Assembly: GCA_944380765.1 (NCBI GenBank)
Contig: CALWIO010000003.1
Location: 65,701-106,636 of the forward strand
Length of the DNA: 40,936 nt
Reading direction: 5' to 3'
Origin: an uncultured Clostridia bacterium
GTDB taxonomy: Bacteria; Bacillota; Clostridia; Oscillospirales; Acutalibacteraceae
The translations under genes were made by a program, and so were the position numbers. Each line of letters opens with the position of its first letter. Position 1 is the first letter of the stretch. Of the stretch, positions 24,017 to 34,214 are shown one piece after another. The notes below the pieces were generated by a model that saw only the letters and a list, made by a program, of their open reading frames with translations, was not told where the DNA came from and did not search any database.

Positions 24017-25270
24017 TTATTCGTAAAGCGGATGCGCCTTGCAGATTGCCTCTACGCCCTCGGTGATATACTCCGCCTTGCTGTCGAAATCGGTAGCTGC
24101 AAGATAGATGTACTCCGCTATTTTGTCCATATCATCAGTATCAAGTCCCCTGGTGGTGACCGCGGGAGTTCCGAGTCTTACGCCGCTTGTGACAAAGGGC
24201 TTTTCGGGGTCGTTGGGAATGGCGTTCTTGTTGGCGGTGATATGCACCTCGTCAAGTCTGCGTTCAAGCTCCTTGCCGGTAATGCCCAAAGAGCGAAGGT
24301 CAACGAGCATAAGGTGATTATCCGTACCCGAAGAAACAAGGTTTACGCCTCGTTTCATAAGCGAACCGGCAAGAGCCGCCGCATTTTTAACAACATTTTT
24401 CTGATATTCCTTGAATTCGGGGCTGAGCGCCTCGCCGAAGCAAACCGCCTTGCCGGCGATGATGTGCATAAGCGGGCCGCCCTGAGTTCCGGGGAAGATT
24501 GCCTTGTTGAACTGCATGCCGAATTCCTCGTCACGGCAGAGGATAATTCCTCCTCTGGGGCCTCTTAAAGTCTTGTGGGTAGTGGAGGTTACCACATCGG
24601 CATAGGGTACTGGCGAGGGGTGAAGCCCGGCGGCAACAAGTCCGGCTATGTGAGCCATATCCACCATGAGATACGCGCCCACGGAATGAGCCACCTCAGC
24701 CATGCGCTTGAAGTCGATTGTTCTCGGATACGCCGACGCGCCCGCTACTATGAGCTTGGGACGGCACTCCTTTGCCTTTTTCTCAAAAGCGTCATAATCA
24801 AGGAAGCCGTTTTCGTCAACGCCGTAGGGAACAAAGTTATAGTATTTTCCCGACATATTCACGGGCGAGCCGTGGGTAAGATGTCCGCCCTCGGCAAGGT
24901 TCATTCCCATAACCGTATCGCCGGGAGAGATAAGGGCGAAATAGACCGCCATATTAGCCTGAGCGCCCGAATGGGGCTGAACATTGGCGTAAGAAGCCGA
25001 GAACAGCTTTTTAAGCCTGTCACGGGCAATATTTTCAACAATATCCACATACTGGCAGCCGCCGTAATATCTCTTGCCCGGATATCCCTCGGCGTATTTG
25101 TTGGTGAGCACGCTGCCCATTGCCGCCATTACCGCGGGAGATACAATGTTCTCGCTGGCGATAAGTTCAAGGTTTCTTCTCTGGCGGGCAAGCTCCTGAG
25201 CCATGGCGTCGGCAACTTCCCTGTCGGTCTGCGCTACAAATCCGATTGTGTCCATCAAATTTTCAAACAT
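24017..25270 (-). CDS. glyA: Serine hydroxymethyltransferase
   Basis: 417 residues, full length. The PLP lysine motif [14 protein letters not shown] and the N-terminal LIASENIVS and [13 protein letters not shown] segments are intact. It interconverts serine and glycine while loading tetrahydrofolate with a one-carbon unit, feeding purine and thymidylate synthesis. ATG 25270 has AAAGGAG. It lies between guaB (47 bp upstream) and the ANTAR gene (18 bp downstream) without an obvious terminator. Confidence 0.96.
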   Translation of the reverse strand: MFENLMDTIGFVAQTDREVADAMAQELARQRRNLELIASENIVSPAVMAAMGSVLTNKYAEGYPGKRYYGGCQYVDIVENIARDRLKKLFSASYANVQPHSGAQANMAVYFALISPGDTVMGMNLAEGGHLTHGSPVNMSGKYYNFVPYGVDENGFLDYDAFEKKAKECRPKLIVAGASAYPRTIDFKRMAEVAHSVGAYLMVDMAHIAGLVAAGLHPSPVPYADVVTSTTHKTLRGPRGGIILCRDEEFGMQFNKAIFPGTQGGPLMHIIAGKAVCFGEALSPEFKEYQKNVVKNAAALAGSLMKRGVNLVSSGTDNHLMLVDLRSLGITGKELERRLDEVHITANKNAIPNDPEKPFVTSGVRLGTPAVTTRGLDTDDMDKIAEYIYLAATDFDSKAEYITEGVEAICKAHPLYE

Positions 25271-25317
25271 AATTTACTCCTTTGTTTTTGAGAAAATTCT
25301 TACTTTTGCTTTACAAA

Positions 25318-26796
<1,479 letters not shown>

Positions 26797-26830
26797 TTAA
26801 ACTTTATATCGCTTATACATACACATAATA

Positions 26831-26866
26831 AAAGAAAGAGAAACATTTAAGTTTCTCTTTTTTTAC
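26831..26866 (-). terminator. Terminator after lysC
   Basis: On the minus strand AAAGAGAAAC and GTTTCTCTTT form a 10-bp stem around a 6-nt loop, followed by CTTTTATT. T-rich on both sides, so it could act in both directions. Confidence 0.7.
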
Positions 26867-26870
26867 ACAG

Positions 26871-27344
26871 TTACTCCGCGGGGAAGAACGCCTTGTGAAT
26901 CGCGCTGACCGCTCTGTCAGCGTCTTCAAGGGCGATAAGCACCGATATTTTGATTTCGCTTGTGGCAATCATCTCAATGTTTATATCCCTCTCGTAAAGA
27001 GCCTCAAACATTTTTGACGCGGTGCCGGGGTGGGATTCCATACCCGCTCCCACAATCGAGATTTTGGCAACCGAAGTGTCGCAGATTACATCTTTGTCCT
27101 CAATGTCAAAGGTCTTTTTAACGCACTCCACGGCCTCTTCGGCGTTGCCCTTTGAAACGGTAAAGGTGATGTCCTTTGTGCCGTCGCGGCCTACCGACTG
27201 CAAAATTATATCAACATTTATCTTGTGCTTCGCGAGAGCCGCGAACATTCTGAACGCAACACCGGGGGTGTTGGGGATTTTCGTAACGGAAATACGGGCT
27301 ACATCGGTATCCTTTGTAACTCCTCTTACAAGCATTTTCTCCAT
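26871..27344 (-). CDS. Probable internal-start beta subunit of aspartokinase
   Basis: Within lysC, in frame, AAGGAGG (27353-27359) stands 8 nt before ATG 27344 (codon 246). This is as good a ribosome site as any in the window. Translation from it gives 157 residues, just the two ACT domains. In Bacillus subtilis aspartokinase II the same gene makes an alpha and a beta subunit by such an internal start, and beta equals roughly the last 160 residues. The site here is at the matching domain border. That it is used is inference. Confidence 0.6.
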   Translation of the reverse strand: MEKMLVRGVTKDTDVARISVTKIPNTPGVAFRMFAALAKHKINVDIILQSVGRDGTKDITFTVSKGNAEEAVECVKKTFDIEDKDVICDTSVAKISIVGAGMESHPGTASKMFEALYERDINIEMIATSEIKISVLIALEDADRAVSAIHKAFFPAE

Positions 27345-28079
27345 TTTAGCAACCTCCTTGACAATCGTGCCGGGAACTCTTTTAAGACTTGAGAGCACCT
27401 CTACCTCAACATTATATTTTTTCGCCATTTCAACCGAGCGGTTATTGAGCACCTGCGCGCCGAGAGTGGCAAGCTCAAGCATTTCGTCATAGGTGATTTC
27501 CTTGAGCTTTTTAGCGTTGTCAACCTTTCTGGGGTCGGCGGTGAAAACTCCCTCCACATCGGTGAAAATCTGGCAGCGGTCGGCGTGCATAGCCGCGGCG
27601 ATAGCGACGGCGCTGGTGTCGGAGCCGCCTCTTCCGAGGGTGGTAAGGTCGTCGTATTTGTTAAGGCCCTGGAAGCCGGCGACAACAACAATGTTGTGAC
27701 GGTCGATTTCCGAACGGAGCCTGTCGGTCTTAATTGATTTGATTCTCGCCTGACCGTAAGCCGAGCTTGTGTTGAAGCCCGCCTGCCAGCCGAGCAGCGA
27801 AACTGCCGGGCAGCCCAGCTTTTCAATAGCCATCGCCAGCAGCGCTATGGAAATCTGCTCTCCGGAGGTCAGCAGCATATCCATCTCTCTTTTCGACGGC
27901 TTTTCGTTGATTTCATGAGCCTTGTCAATCAAGTCGTCGGTTGTGTCGCCCTGCGCCGAAACAACAACCACCACATCGTTGCCTTCGCGGTAGGTGTCGG
28001 TAACAATCCGGGCAACATTCATTACTCTTTCGGCGTCGCGCACGCTTGAACCGCCGAATTTCTGAACAATAAGTCCCAT
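26871..28079 (-). CDS. lysC: Aspartokinase (alpha form) with C-terminal ACT domains
   Basis: 402 residues. The amino-acid kinase domain (about 1-240) starts with KFGGSSV and has TLGRGGSDTSAV and the DVEGVFTADPR segment. Two ACT domains (about 260-400) give feedback control, probably by lysine and threonine as in this class. It phosphorylates aspartate, the first step to lysine, threonine and methionine. No fused homoserine dehydrogenase; hom is a separate gene 27 bp upstream. An internal start at codon 246 is listed separately. Confidence 0.95.
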   Translation of the reverse strand: MGLIVQKFGGSSVRDAERVMNVARIVTDTYREGNDVVVVVSAQGDTTDDLIDKAHEINEKPSKREMDMLLTSGEQISIALLAMAIEKLGCPAVSLLGWQAGFNTSSAYGQARIKSIKTDRLRSEIDRHNIVVVAGFQGLNKYDDLTTLGRGGSDTSAVAIAAAMHADRCQIFTDVEGVFTADPRKVDNAKKLKEITYDEMLELATLGAQVLNNRSVEMAKKYNVEVEVLSSLKRVPGTIVKEVAKMEKMLVRGVTKDTDVARISVTKIPNTPGVAFRMFAALAKHKINVDIILQSVGRDGTKDITFTVSKGNAEEAVECVKKTFDIEDKDVICDTSVAKISIVGAGMESHPGTASKMFEALYERDINIEMIATSEIKISVLIALEDADRAVSAIHKAFFPAE

Positions 28080-28106
28080 ATATATCCTCCTGATGATAAA
28101 TTGCTC

Positions 28107-29351
28107 TTAATAATCCGTAACCCTGATAAGCGACTCGACCTTTATCGACGGTATCGCTTCCAGAGAGCCGCAAAGCTCCTTTTCGGGAGCGGCTTTTGTT
28201 ACGAAAGCTATCTCGTTTTCATCACAGCCCTCAAAGCTGAGTGTTTTTACTTCGCCGAGCTTTTCCCTTATCTCTTCAAGGGACTTTTCGCGGTCTGCTG
28301 TCTTTGCCCTTATATAAAGCGGATTGACTGCGGTTTTGTAGTCAACCACATAGTTTTCCTCGGCTTCGCCCCAGCCGATGGGCTTTTTTCTGCCCATATT
28401 GCGGGCGCAGTCGATAACATCCGCCACAACCGCCGAGGCTGTCGGGAGTTTTCCGGCGCCCTTGCCGTAGAAAACCACATCGCCGGTGGCGTCGCCTCTT
28501 ACAAGTATGGCGTTAAAAACATCGTTTACTGAGGCCAACTGACTGCCCTGCATAACAACAGCGGGAGTTACCGCCGCGAAAATCTTGCCGGAGTCAACTC
28601 TTTTCGCCCTGCCCAGCAGCTTTATAACTCCGCCGTAGGCGTTTATATAAGCCACATCGTCAAGGGTAATCTTTGTAATTCCCTCGGTATAGACCGATTC
28701 GGGATAAACATGCTTGCCGAAGCACAGGGACGCGAGAATGCAGATTTTGCGGCAGGCGTCGTGCCCCTCCACATCGGCGGTGGGGTCCTTTTCGGCGTAG
28801 CCGTTTTCCTGCGCCAAGCGCAGAGCGTCCTCAAAGCTCATGTTCTTCTCAATCATCATTGTGAGAATAAAGTTTGTTGTGCCGTTCAATATGCCGGCTA
28901 TCTCGTCAATCTCGTTGGCGGCAAGGCACTGGGAAATAGGACGGATTATCGGTATTCCTCCGCCCACAGACGCCTCGAAAAGAAAGTTCACATTGTTTTC
29001 GGCGGCCATTGAAAGCAGCTCGCAGCCCTTTGCCGCGACAAGCTCCTTGTTGGAGGTCACCACGCTCTTGCCCGCCTTTAAGCAGGACGAAACAAACTCA
29101 AAAGCCGGGTGCAGGCCGCCCATTGTCTCGACAACTACCTTAACATCGTCATCGTTCAAAATTATGTTGAAATCCTTAATCATTTTATCCTCATTGGGGT
29201 CGCCGGGGAAATCCCTCAGATCAAGGATATATTTTACTTCCAGCTCGCTTTGGGTGCTGCGTTTAACAATGCTGTCGTGATTCTTTGAAAGAACCTCCAC
29301 AACGCCCGAGCCTACTGTACCGTAGCCCATTACAGCCACATACATTTCCAT
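28107..29351 (-). CDS. hom: Homoserine dehydrogenase
   Basis: 414 residues. The NAD(P)-binding start (VAVMGYGTVGSGVVEVL), the catalytic central domain (GILNGTTNFILT, then ENGYAEKDPTADVEGHDA) and a C-terminal ACT-like domain (about 345-414) are all visible. It reduces aspartate semialdehyde to homoserine, the branch to threonine and methionine. The C-terminal domain suggests threonine feedback. ATG 29351 has CAGGATG; an ATG two codons later is possible. It is the first gene of a hom-lysC unit. Confidence 0.95.
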   Translation of the reverse strand: MEMYVAVMGYGTVGSGVVEVLSKNHDSIVKRSTQSELEVKYILDLRDFPGDPNEDKMIKDFNIILNDDDVKVVVETMGGLHPAFEFVSSCLKAGKSVVTSNKELVAAKGCELLSMAAENNVNFLFEASVGGGIPIIRPISQCLAANEIDEIAGILNGTTNFILTMMIEKNMSFEDALRLAQENGYAEKDPTADVEGHDACRKICILASLCFGKHVYPESVYTEGITKITLDDVAYINAYGGVIKLLGRAKRVDSGKIFAAVTPAVVMQGSQLASVNDVFNAILVRGDATGDVVFYGKGAGKLPTASAVVADVIDCARNMGRKKPIGWGEAEENYVVDYKTAVNPLYIRAKTADREKSLEEIREKLGEVKTLSFEGCDENEIAFVTKAAPEKELCGSLEAIPSIKVESLIRVTDY

Positions 29352-29400
29352 TCACATCCTGTTAAAAAGGTATAAGCAAGCATTTTAAATACTTTTAATT

Positions 29401-29428
29401 ATTTTAACATAAACATCTTCTTTGTAAA
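29401..29428 (-). promoter_or_regulatory. Candidate promoter of hom-lysC
   Basis: On the minus strand TTTACA (29423-29428), 16 bp, TAAAAT (29401-29406), 50 bp before the start codon. The surroundings are very AT-rich. Confidence 0.45.
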
Positions 29429-29503
29429 AGGGGTAATATACCATATATTTACAGGGCTTTTTTAAAAATTTTTTAGAAAAGTTAACAGATTTGCCTTATA
29501 TGA

Positions 29504-29532
29504 TTGTATATTTCCATTAAATAGTTTATTAT
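29504..29532 (+). promoter_or_regulatory. Candidate promoter of the AI-2E transporter-cpsB unit
   Basis: TTGTAT (29504-29509), 17 bp, TATTAT (29527-29532). The sequence between this gene and hom is nearly all A/T, so this is only the best of several possible matches. Confidence 0.35.
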
Positions 29533-29597
29533 ATAAATAAATAATATATAATCTTAAACTGTAAAAAACCAAAAAAGTAAAAAACGGAGAAAAAAAT

Positions 29598-30815
29598 ATG
29601 ACTGCTGTCGGGAACAAAAAGAATTTTATTATCTCGGTTGTCTATATCGCGATACTTGTAATGCTGTTCTACGCCTTTTTCAAGTACGCGTTCGGACTTG
29701 TTTTTCCATTTATAGCCGCTCTTTTTATAGCCATGCTGCTTCAGCGGCCGCTGAACTTTATCTGCTCAAAAGCGCGGCTGCCGCGCGGAATTGTTTCAAC
29801 CGTGCTGGTTCTTTTATGCTTTTTTGTGGTGCTGAGCGTTTTCGGAATAGTCATTTTCTGGGCGGGCACGGAGCTTAAAGGCTTTTTCAATTACCTTATG
29901 ATTCAGCTTGAAGACATACCCGCCTTTATTAAATCCGTTGAGGCAAAACTCGCCGACGGGCTGGCGTTTCTGCCCGACAAGCTGGAACACTCGCTGACCT
30001 CGTTTATCAGCGAAAAGCTCTCAATACTGCTCGACTCTCCCGAAAAGCCTCAGGGGGGCGAGCTGGGGCTTGACTTTTCAATGTTCAGCGGCGTTTTTTC
30101 AAGCGTTGTCGATACAGCCAAGCAAATTCCCGTAACCCTTGTGGCGCTGCTGGTCTCGGTGGTCGCCTGCTGCTTTATGACAGCCGACTTCGCCTCGGTA
30201 AAGAATATAATTCTAAGCCTTTTCCGTCCCGAATTAAGGAACAAGATTATCCGCTCAAAGCAGATACTCTTCCCGGCTCTCGGAAAAATGGGAAAAGCCT
30301 ACGGGCTTATAATAGTAATCACCTTCTGCGAGCTTTCGCTGGGGCTGTTCCTTTTAAAGCTGCTGAACATCTATGACAGCGGATATATTCCCATAATAGC
30401 CATTATAACGGCAATAATTGACATTATCCCCGTGCTGGGTACGGGCACCGTGCTTGTGCCGTGGGCGCTGTATTCGCTGATAACCGGCGACTATCCGCTG
30501 GGAATAGGGATTTTGGTAATTTATGTCTGCATAACGGTTATCCGTCAGATTATAGAGCCGAAGCTGGTGGCGACTCAGCTCGGAATACCGCCTTTCGCCA
30601 CGATTATGGCAATGTATATCGGCTCACGCATTTTCGGATTTATAGGACTTTTCCTTTTGCCCATAACGCTGGTTATGATAAAAATGCTTGACGACGAGGG
30701 CATTATCCATGTGCTTTACAAAAAGGAACGCACCGAGCGGGACTCAGGCGGGGAAGCCGAAGATTCGTCAAAACAGGAAGAAAGCCCGGGCTGCGCTCCC
30801 TCAGAAAAGGACTGA
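29598..30815 (+). CDS. AI-2E family transporter
   Basis: 405 residues with about eight membrane helices and the family's C-terminal pattern (IIDIIPVLGTGTVLVPWALY, then IRQIIEPKLVATQLGIPPFA). A hydrophilic loop lies at about 100-165. Members range from AI-2 exporters to Na+/H+ antiporters and the sporulation protein YtvI, so the substrate is open. The C-terminal 30 residues are charged and disordered-looking. CGGAGA precedes the ATG. The CpsB gene follows 5 bp after the stop, so both are one unit. Confidence 0.85.
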   Translation: MTAVGNKKNFIISVVYIAILVMLFYAFFKYAFGLVFPFIAALFIAMLLQRPLNFICSKARLPRGIVSTVLVLLCFFVVLSVFGIVIFWAGTELKGFFNYLMIQLEDIPAFIKSVEAKLADGLAFLPDKLEHSLTSFISEKLSILLDSPEKPQGGELGLDFSMFSGVFSSVVDTAKQIPVTLVALLVSVVACCFMTADFASVKNIILSLFRPELRNKIIRSKQILFPALGKMGKAYGLIIVITFCELSLGLFLLKLLNIYDSGYIPIIAIITAIIDIIPVLGTGTVLVPWALYSLITGDYPLGIGILVIYVCITVIRQIIEPKLVATQLGIPPFATIMAMYIGSRIFGFIGLFLLPITLVMIKMLDDEGIIHVLYKKERTERDSGGEAEDSSKQEESPGCAPSEKD

Positions 30816-30820
30816 GTAAA

Positions 30821-31543
30821 ATGATTGATATTCACAGCCATATTCTTTTCGGAATGGACGACGGCGCCCAAACTCCCGAAGAGTCCCTTGAACTGTGCAG
30901 AAAAGCGCGCGGGGGCGGCGTCAGAATTGTTGTCTGCACTCCCCATTTTACCGATTACCCGCTCATAAGCGACTTTGCCCGGGAGCGTGACGAGCGGCTC
31001 GGCGAGCTGTCCGATATGCTTGATAAAAACGGAGTGGAGCTTTCGCTCGCGGCAGGCGCGGAGCTGTTTTTGAGCGACGACATTTTCAGCTGCGGCGATT
31101 TGGACGCCCTTACATTAAACGGCAGCTCCTATATGCTGTGCGAATTTCCCTTAGGCCCCTTTAACATACGCCGGGCGCCCCTTTGGATTGAGGAACTGAC
31201 CGAGCGCGGCTATATCCCCGTTGTGGCGCACCCGGAAAGATATTACGAGTTTTACGGTCACCCGACGATAATCGACGAGCTGCTCGACTTCGGCGTGATT
31301 TTTCAGGTGAATTTTGACAGTCTTTTGGGTGCTAACGGAGAAGCCGCAAAAGCCGCGGCTGCAAGGCTTGTTGTCAGCGGAAAGGCTCAGCTTATAGCCG
31401 GCGACTCCCATGACAGCCTTTACCGTCCGCCCGTTAACAAGGCGCTTTTTGCGGAGCTTGACGCCGAAATTACCGACAGAATTTTAAAGCGCTGTCTTAT
31501 TTCAAATCCGAAAGCCGTACTTAGTGACAAAAAAATTTTTTAA
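30821..31543 (+). CDS. CpsB/YwqE-type protein-tyrosine phosphatase (PHP fold)
   Basis: 240 residues. The PHP-domain metal motifs are in place: DIHSHILFGMDDG, CTPHFTDY, a Glu in AGAELFL, HPERYYEF and GDSHD. These Mn-dependent phosphatases remove phosphate from the Tyr tail of BY-kinases and thereby set capsule or exopolysaccharide output. The likely target is the fused Wzz-kinase at 223-1713, about 29 kb away. Its direct neighbour is the AI-2E-type transporter. AAGGAC precedes the ATG. Confidence 0.88.
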   Translation: MIDIHSHILFGMDDGAQTPEESLELCRKARGGGVRIVVCTPHFTDYPLISDFARERDERLGELSDMLDKNGVELSLAAGAELFLSDDIFSCGDLDALTLNGSSYMLCEFPLGPFNIRRAPLWIEELTERGYIPVVAHPERYYEFYGHPTIIDELLDFGVIFQVNFDSLLGANGEAAKAAAARLVVSGKAQLIAGDSHDSLYRPPVNKALFAELDAEITDRILKRCLISNPKAVLSDKKIF

Positions 31544-31551
31544 AAAAGCTA

Positions 31552-31580
31552 TTGACATTATCGCTTTACCGTGATAAAAT
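31552..31580 (+). promoter_or_regulatory. Strong sigma-A-type promoter of the T-box-trpB2 unit
   Basis: A perfect TTGACA (31552-31557), a 17-bp spacer and TAAAAT (31575-31580). It lies 9 bp past the cpsB stop codon. Confidence 0.85.
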
Positions 31581-31589
31581 GCGGCTAAA

Positions 31590-31849
31590 CCGATGAGAAA
31601 GAGTAGTACCTTTTTGATTGTTCTTTCAGAGAGCCTGCGGCCGGTGCGAGCAGGCAGAAACATCTTTTAGGGAATGGACTTTTGAGGGCAAACCGAAAGC
31701 CGCGGCGAGTAGGGGCGACGGCACACACCGTTATCAAGTGAGGTCTATGTCAGTAGATTAAAAGTGGGCGGCTTTAAGCCGTCAAGCAGGGTGGCACCGC
31801 AGGAACGATTTTCGCTCTTGTCCCGGCATTCGGGACGGGAGCGTTTTTT
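31590..31849 (+). promoter_or_regulatory. T-box leader, Trp specifier
   Basis: A long leader with the T-box sequence AGGGTGGCACCGC (31788-31800), which carries the UGGC that pairs with uncharged tRNA CCA ends. Stem I begins near GAGTAGTACC (about 31602). The probable specifier codon is TGG (31675-31677) in GGGAATGGACTTTTGAGG, which fits tRNA-Trp. A terminator stem follows (CGCTCTTGTCCCG, 31813-31825, with CGGGACGGGAGCG, 31831-31843, then TTTTTT). When tRNA-Trp is uncharged the antiterminator should form and trpB2 be transcribed. The specifier is read by eye, without a folded model. Confidence 0.9.
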
Positions 31850-31904
31850 ATTGCTTCTTTCTCGGGAATAATATTAAGGGAAAAACCCAAAGGAGAGAAA
31901 AAGC

Positions 31905-33281
31905 ATGAACAAAATTCCCTACAAAATCTATCTTGAAGAATCCGAGATGCCGAAAAAATGGTACAATGTACGGGCGGATATGAAGAACAAGCCCGCGCCC
32001 CTGCTTAATCCGGGGACTTTAAAGCCCATGACCGCCGAGGAACTGGAAGGCGTGTTCTGCAAGGAGCTTGTTGAGCAGGAGCTTGACGACAAAACCCCGT
32101 ATATCGACATTCCCCGGGAAATCCGCGACTTTTACAAGATGTACAGACCCTCGCCCCTTGTAAGGGCGTACTGCCTGGAAGAAAAGCTCGGCACTCCCGC
32201 CAAAATCTATTACAAATTCGAGGGCAACAACACTTCGGGAAGCCATAAGCTCAACTCGGCTATCGCCCAGGCTTATTACGCCAAAAAGCAGGGGCTCAAA
32301 GGCGTTACCACCGAAACCGGAGCCGGTCAGTGGGGCACGGCGCTTTCAATGGCCTGCGCTTATTTCGGGCTGGACTGCCGCGTGTATATGGTTAAATGCT
32401 CCTATGAGCAGAAGCCCTTCCGCCGTGAGGTTATGAGAACATACGGCGCCGATGTAACCCTCTCGCCCTCTGACACCACCGAGGTGGGCAGAAAAATGCT
32501 TGAAAAATTCCCCGGCACCGGCGGAAGCCTCGGCTGCGCCATATCCGAAGCCGTAGAAGCGGCGGTCAGCAACGAGGGTTACCGCTATGTGCTCGGCTCC
32601 GTGCTTTCACAGGTGCTTCTTCACCAGTCGGTAATCGGTCTTGAAACCAAAGCCGCTCTGGATAAATACGGCGTCACTCCCGATATAATAATCGGCTGCG
32701 CCGGCGGCGGCTCAAACCTCGGCGGACTTATTTCTCCCTTTATGGGCGAAAAGCTCCGCGGCGAAAAGGACTACCGCTTCATAGCGGTTGAGCCTGCCTC
32801 ATGCCCCAGCCTTACAAGAGGCGTTTACGCCTACGACTTCTGCGATACGGGCATGGTCTGCCCGCTGGCTAAAATGTACACTCTCGGCAGTTCCTTTATT
32901 CCCTCGCCCAACCACGCGGGCGGACTTCGCTACCACGGCATGAGCTCGGTGCTCTCGCAGCTCTATGACGACGGACTTATGGAAGCGGTAAGCGTTGAGC
33001 AGACTGAGGTGTTTAAAGCCGCCGAGCAGTTCGCGAGAGTAGAGGGCATACTTCCCGCCCCCGAAAGCAGCCACGCCATTAAGGTTGCCGTTGACGAGGC
33101 TATGAAGTGCAAGGAAACAGGCGAGGAAAAAACCATCGTGTTCGGTCTTACCGGTACGGGATATTTTGACATGACGGCGTACGAAAAATTCAACAACGGC
33201 GAAATGACCGACTATATACCCACCGACGCCGACCTCAAAAAAGGCATTGACGGCCTGCCGAAAGTTCCGGCAAACCTTTAA
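31905..33281 (+). CDS. trpB2: TrpB2-type tryptophan synthase beta chain
   Basis: 458 residues, longer than TrpB1 (about 400), as expected for the TrpB2 group. The PLP lysine is in EGNNTSGSHKLNSA; the glycine-rich phosphate loop GCAGGGSNLGG and ETGAGQWGTALS are also present. It makes tryptophan from indole and serine. There is no trpA and no other trp gene in the window, and TrpB2 usually does not pair with TrpA, so a role in indole salvage is likely. The Trp T-box upstream is independent evidence for the tryptophan link. AAAGGAGAG precedes ATG 31905. Confidence 0.92.
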   Translation: MNKIPYKIYLEESEMPKKWYNVRADMKNKPAPLLNPGTLKPMTAEELEGVFCKELVEQELDDKTPYIDIPREIRDFYKMYRPSPLVRAYCLEEKLGTPAKIYYKFEGNNTSGSHKLNSAIAQAYYAKKQGLKGVTTETGAGQWGTALSMACAYFGLDCRVYMVKCSYEQKPFRREVMRTYGADVTLSPSDTTEVGRKMLEKFPGTGGSLGCAISEAVEAAVSNEGYRYVLGSVLSQVLLHQSVIGLETKAALDKYGVTPDIIIGCAGGGSNLGGLISPFMGEKLRGEKDYRFIAVEPASCPSLTRGVYAYDFCDTGMVCPLAKMYTLGSSFIPSPNHAGGLRYHGMSSVLSQLYDDGLMEAVSVEQTEVFKAAEQFARVEGILPAPESSHAIKVAVDEAMKCKETGEEKTIVFGLTGTGYFDMTAYEKFNNGEMTDYIPTDADLKKGIDGLPKVPANL

Positions 33282-33455
33282 TGGGGCAAACTTTTAACAG
33301 CGCCCCTGTAATTTTCGCAAAGCCGCTGAAAATTACGGCATATTTTAAATTTCAAAAGCGGTAATTCTTTCGGAAATTTTCAGACCGCCTGATTTAAGCG
33401 AAACGCTTTTTAAAGTTTAAACGCGGGCGTTATATAAGCCGGCAAGCTCACATCA

Positions 33456-33495
33456 AAAAACCGCCTCCCTTACGGGAAGCGGTTTTGTTTTTGTT
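33456..33495. terminator. Terminator between convergent trpB2 and TIM-barrel genes
   Basis: AAACCGCCTCCC and GGGAAGCGGTTT pair around TTAC, followed on the plus strand by TGTTTTTGTTTT and on the minus strand by TTTGATG. The remainder of the 33282-33495 gap shows nothing else. Confidence 0.75.
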
Positions 33496-34158
33496 TTACG
33501 GGTGCGGCTCGCCCTTTCGGTACGCCTCCATAATGCTTTTGAACACCTCTCCGTTTGAGGGAGGAGTCCAGGTCACCGCGTCGGCGCCGGCGGCGATAGT
33601 CGCCCTTATGGTCTCGTCGGTCGGCCCGCCCGTCGCCATTATGGGCACATAGGGAAATTCCTGCCTTATCTTTTTTACAAGCTCCGGTGTTTTTTCCGCG
33701 GCGGAAACATTAAGAATCTGCGCGCCCGCCTTTATTCTCGCGCCTACATCGTCGCTTTCCTTTACCACCGTCACAACAACGGGAATATCAATTTCCTTGA
33801 CAGCCGCACGTATGATTTCGTCAGAAACGGGAGCGTTGACCACAACGCCCGTTGCGCCCTGATACTCGGCGTGGCGGGCTAAGTTTATTATACGGTCGCC
33901 GCCCGTAAGTCCGCCGCCGACTCCCACAAAAACAGGGCAGTCAGCCGCGAGCATAACCGCCTGAGTGATAACCGGCTGCGGCGTAAAGGGATACACCGCT
34001 ATTACCGCGTCGGCGTTGCAGGCGCGTATAATGCTCACATCGGTTGAAAACACTATTGATTTTATTCTGCGCCCGAAAATTTTAATTCCCTCGCACTCAT
34101 AGACAGCCGCGGGAACATCGAGCCTGAAATCCCTTAAATATCCTTTAATCTCGTTCAT
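33496..34158 (-). CDS. TIM-barrel protein of unknown substrate (often labelled hydrolase)
   Basis: 220 residues with regular beta/alpha repeats and a phosphate-binding style end: MATGGPTDETIRATIAAGAD then AVTWTPPSNGE. FVGVGGGLTGGDRI and NAPVSDEIIRAAV are further conserved-looking segments. The fold suggests binding of a phosphorylated ligand or flavin, but no catalytic motif is diagnostic. GGAAGG precedes ATG 34158. It is the last gene after recG (56 bp gap), probably co-transcribed. Confidence 0.6.
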   Translation of the reverse strand: MNEIKGYLRDFRLDVPAAVYECEGIKIFGRRIKSIVFSTDVSIIRACNADAVIAVYPFTPQPVITQAVMLAADCPVFVGVGGGLTGGDRIINLARHAEYQGATGVVVNAPVSDEIIRAAVKEIDIPVVVTVVKESDDVGARIKAGAQILNVSAAEKTPELVKKIRQEFPYVPIMATGGPTDETIRATIAAGADAVTWTPPSNGEVFKSIMEAYRKGEPHP

Positions 34159-34214
34159 CTTGTATTTTCCTTCCGCATTTTCAGGTTTTTCTTTAATATA
34201 CGCCCGTTGTTTTT

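Noticed and set aside
29352..29597. Riboswitch (for example lysine) upstream of hom
   Set aside because: The region is almost pure A/T with no conserved motif or stable helices.
31590..31849. Ser or Thr specificity of the T-box
   Set aside because: The codon at the expected place reads TGG and the downstream gene is a tryptophan synthase beta chain.
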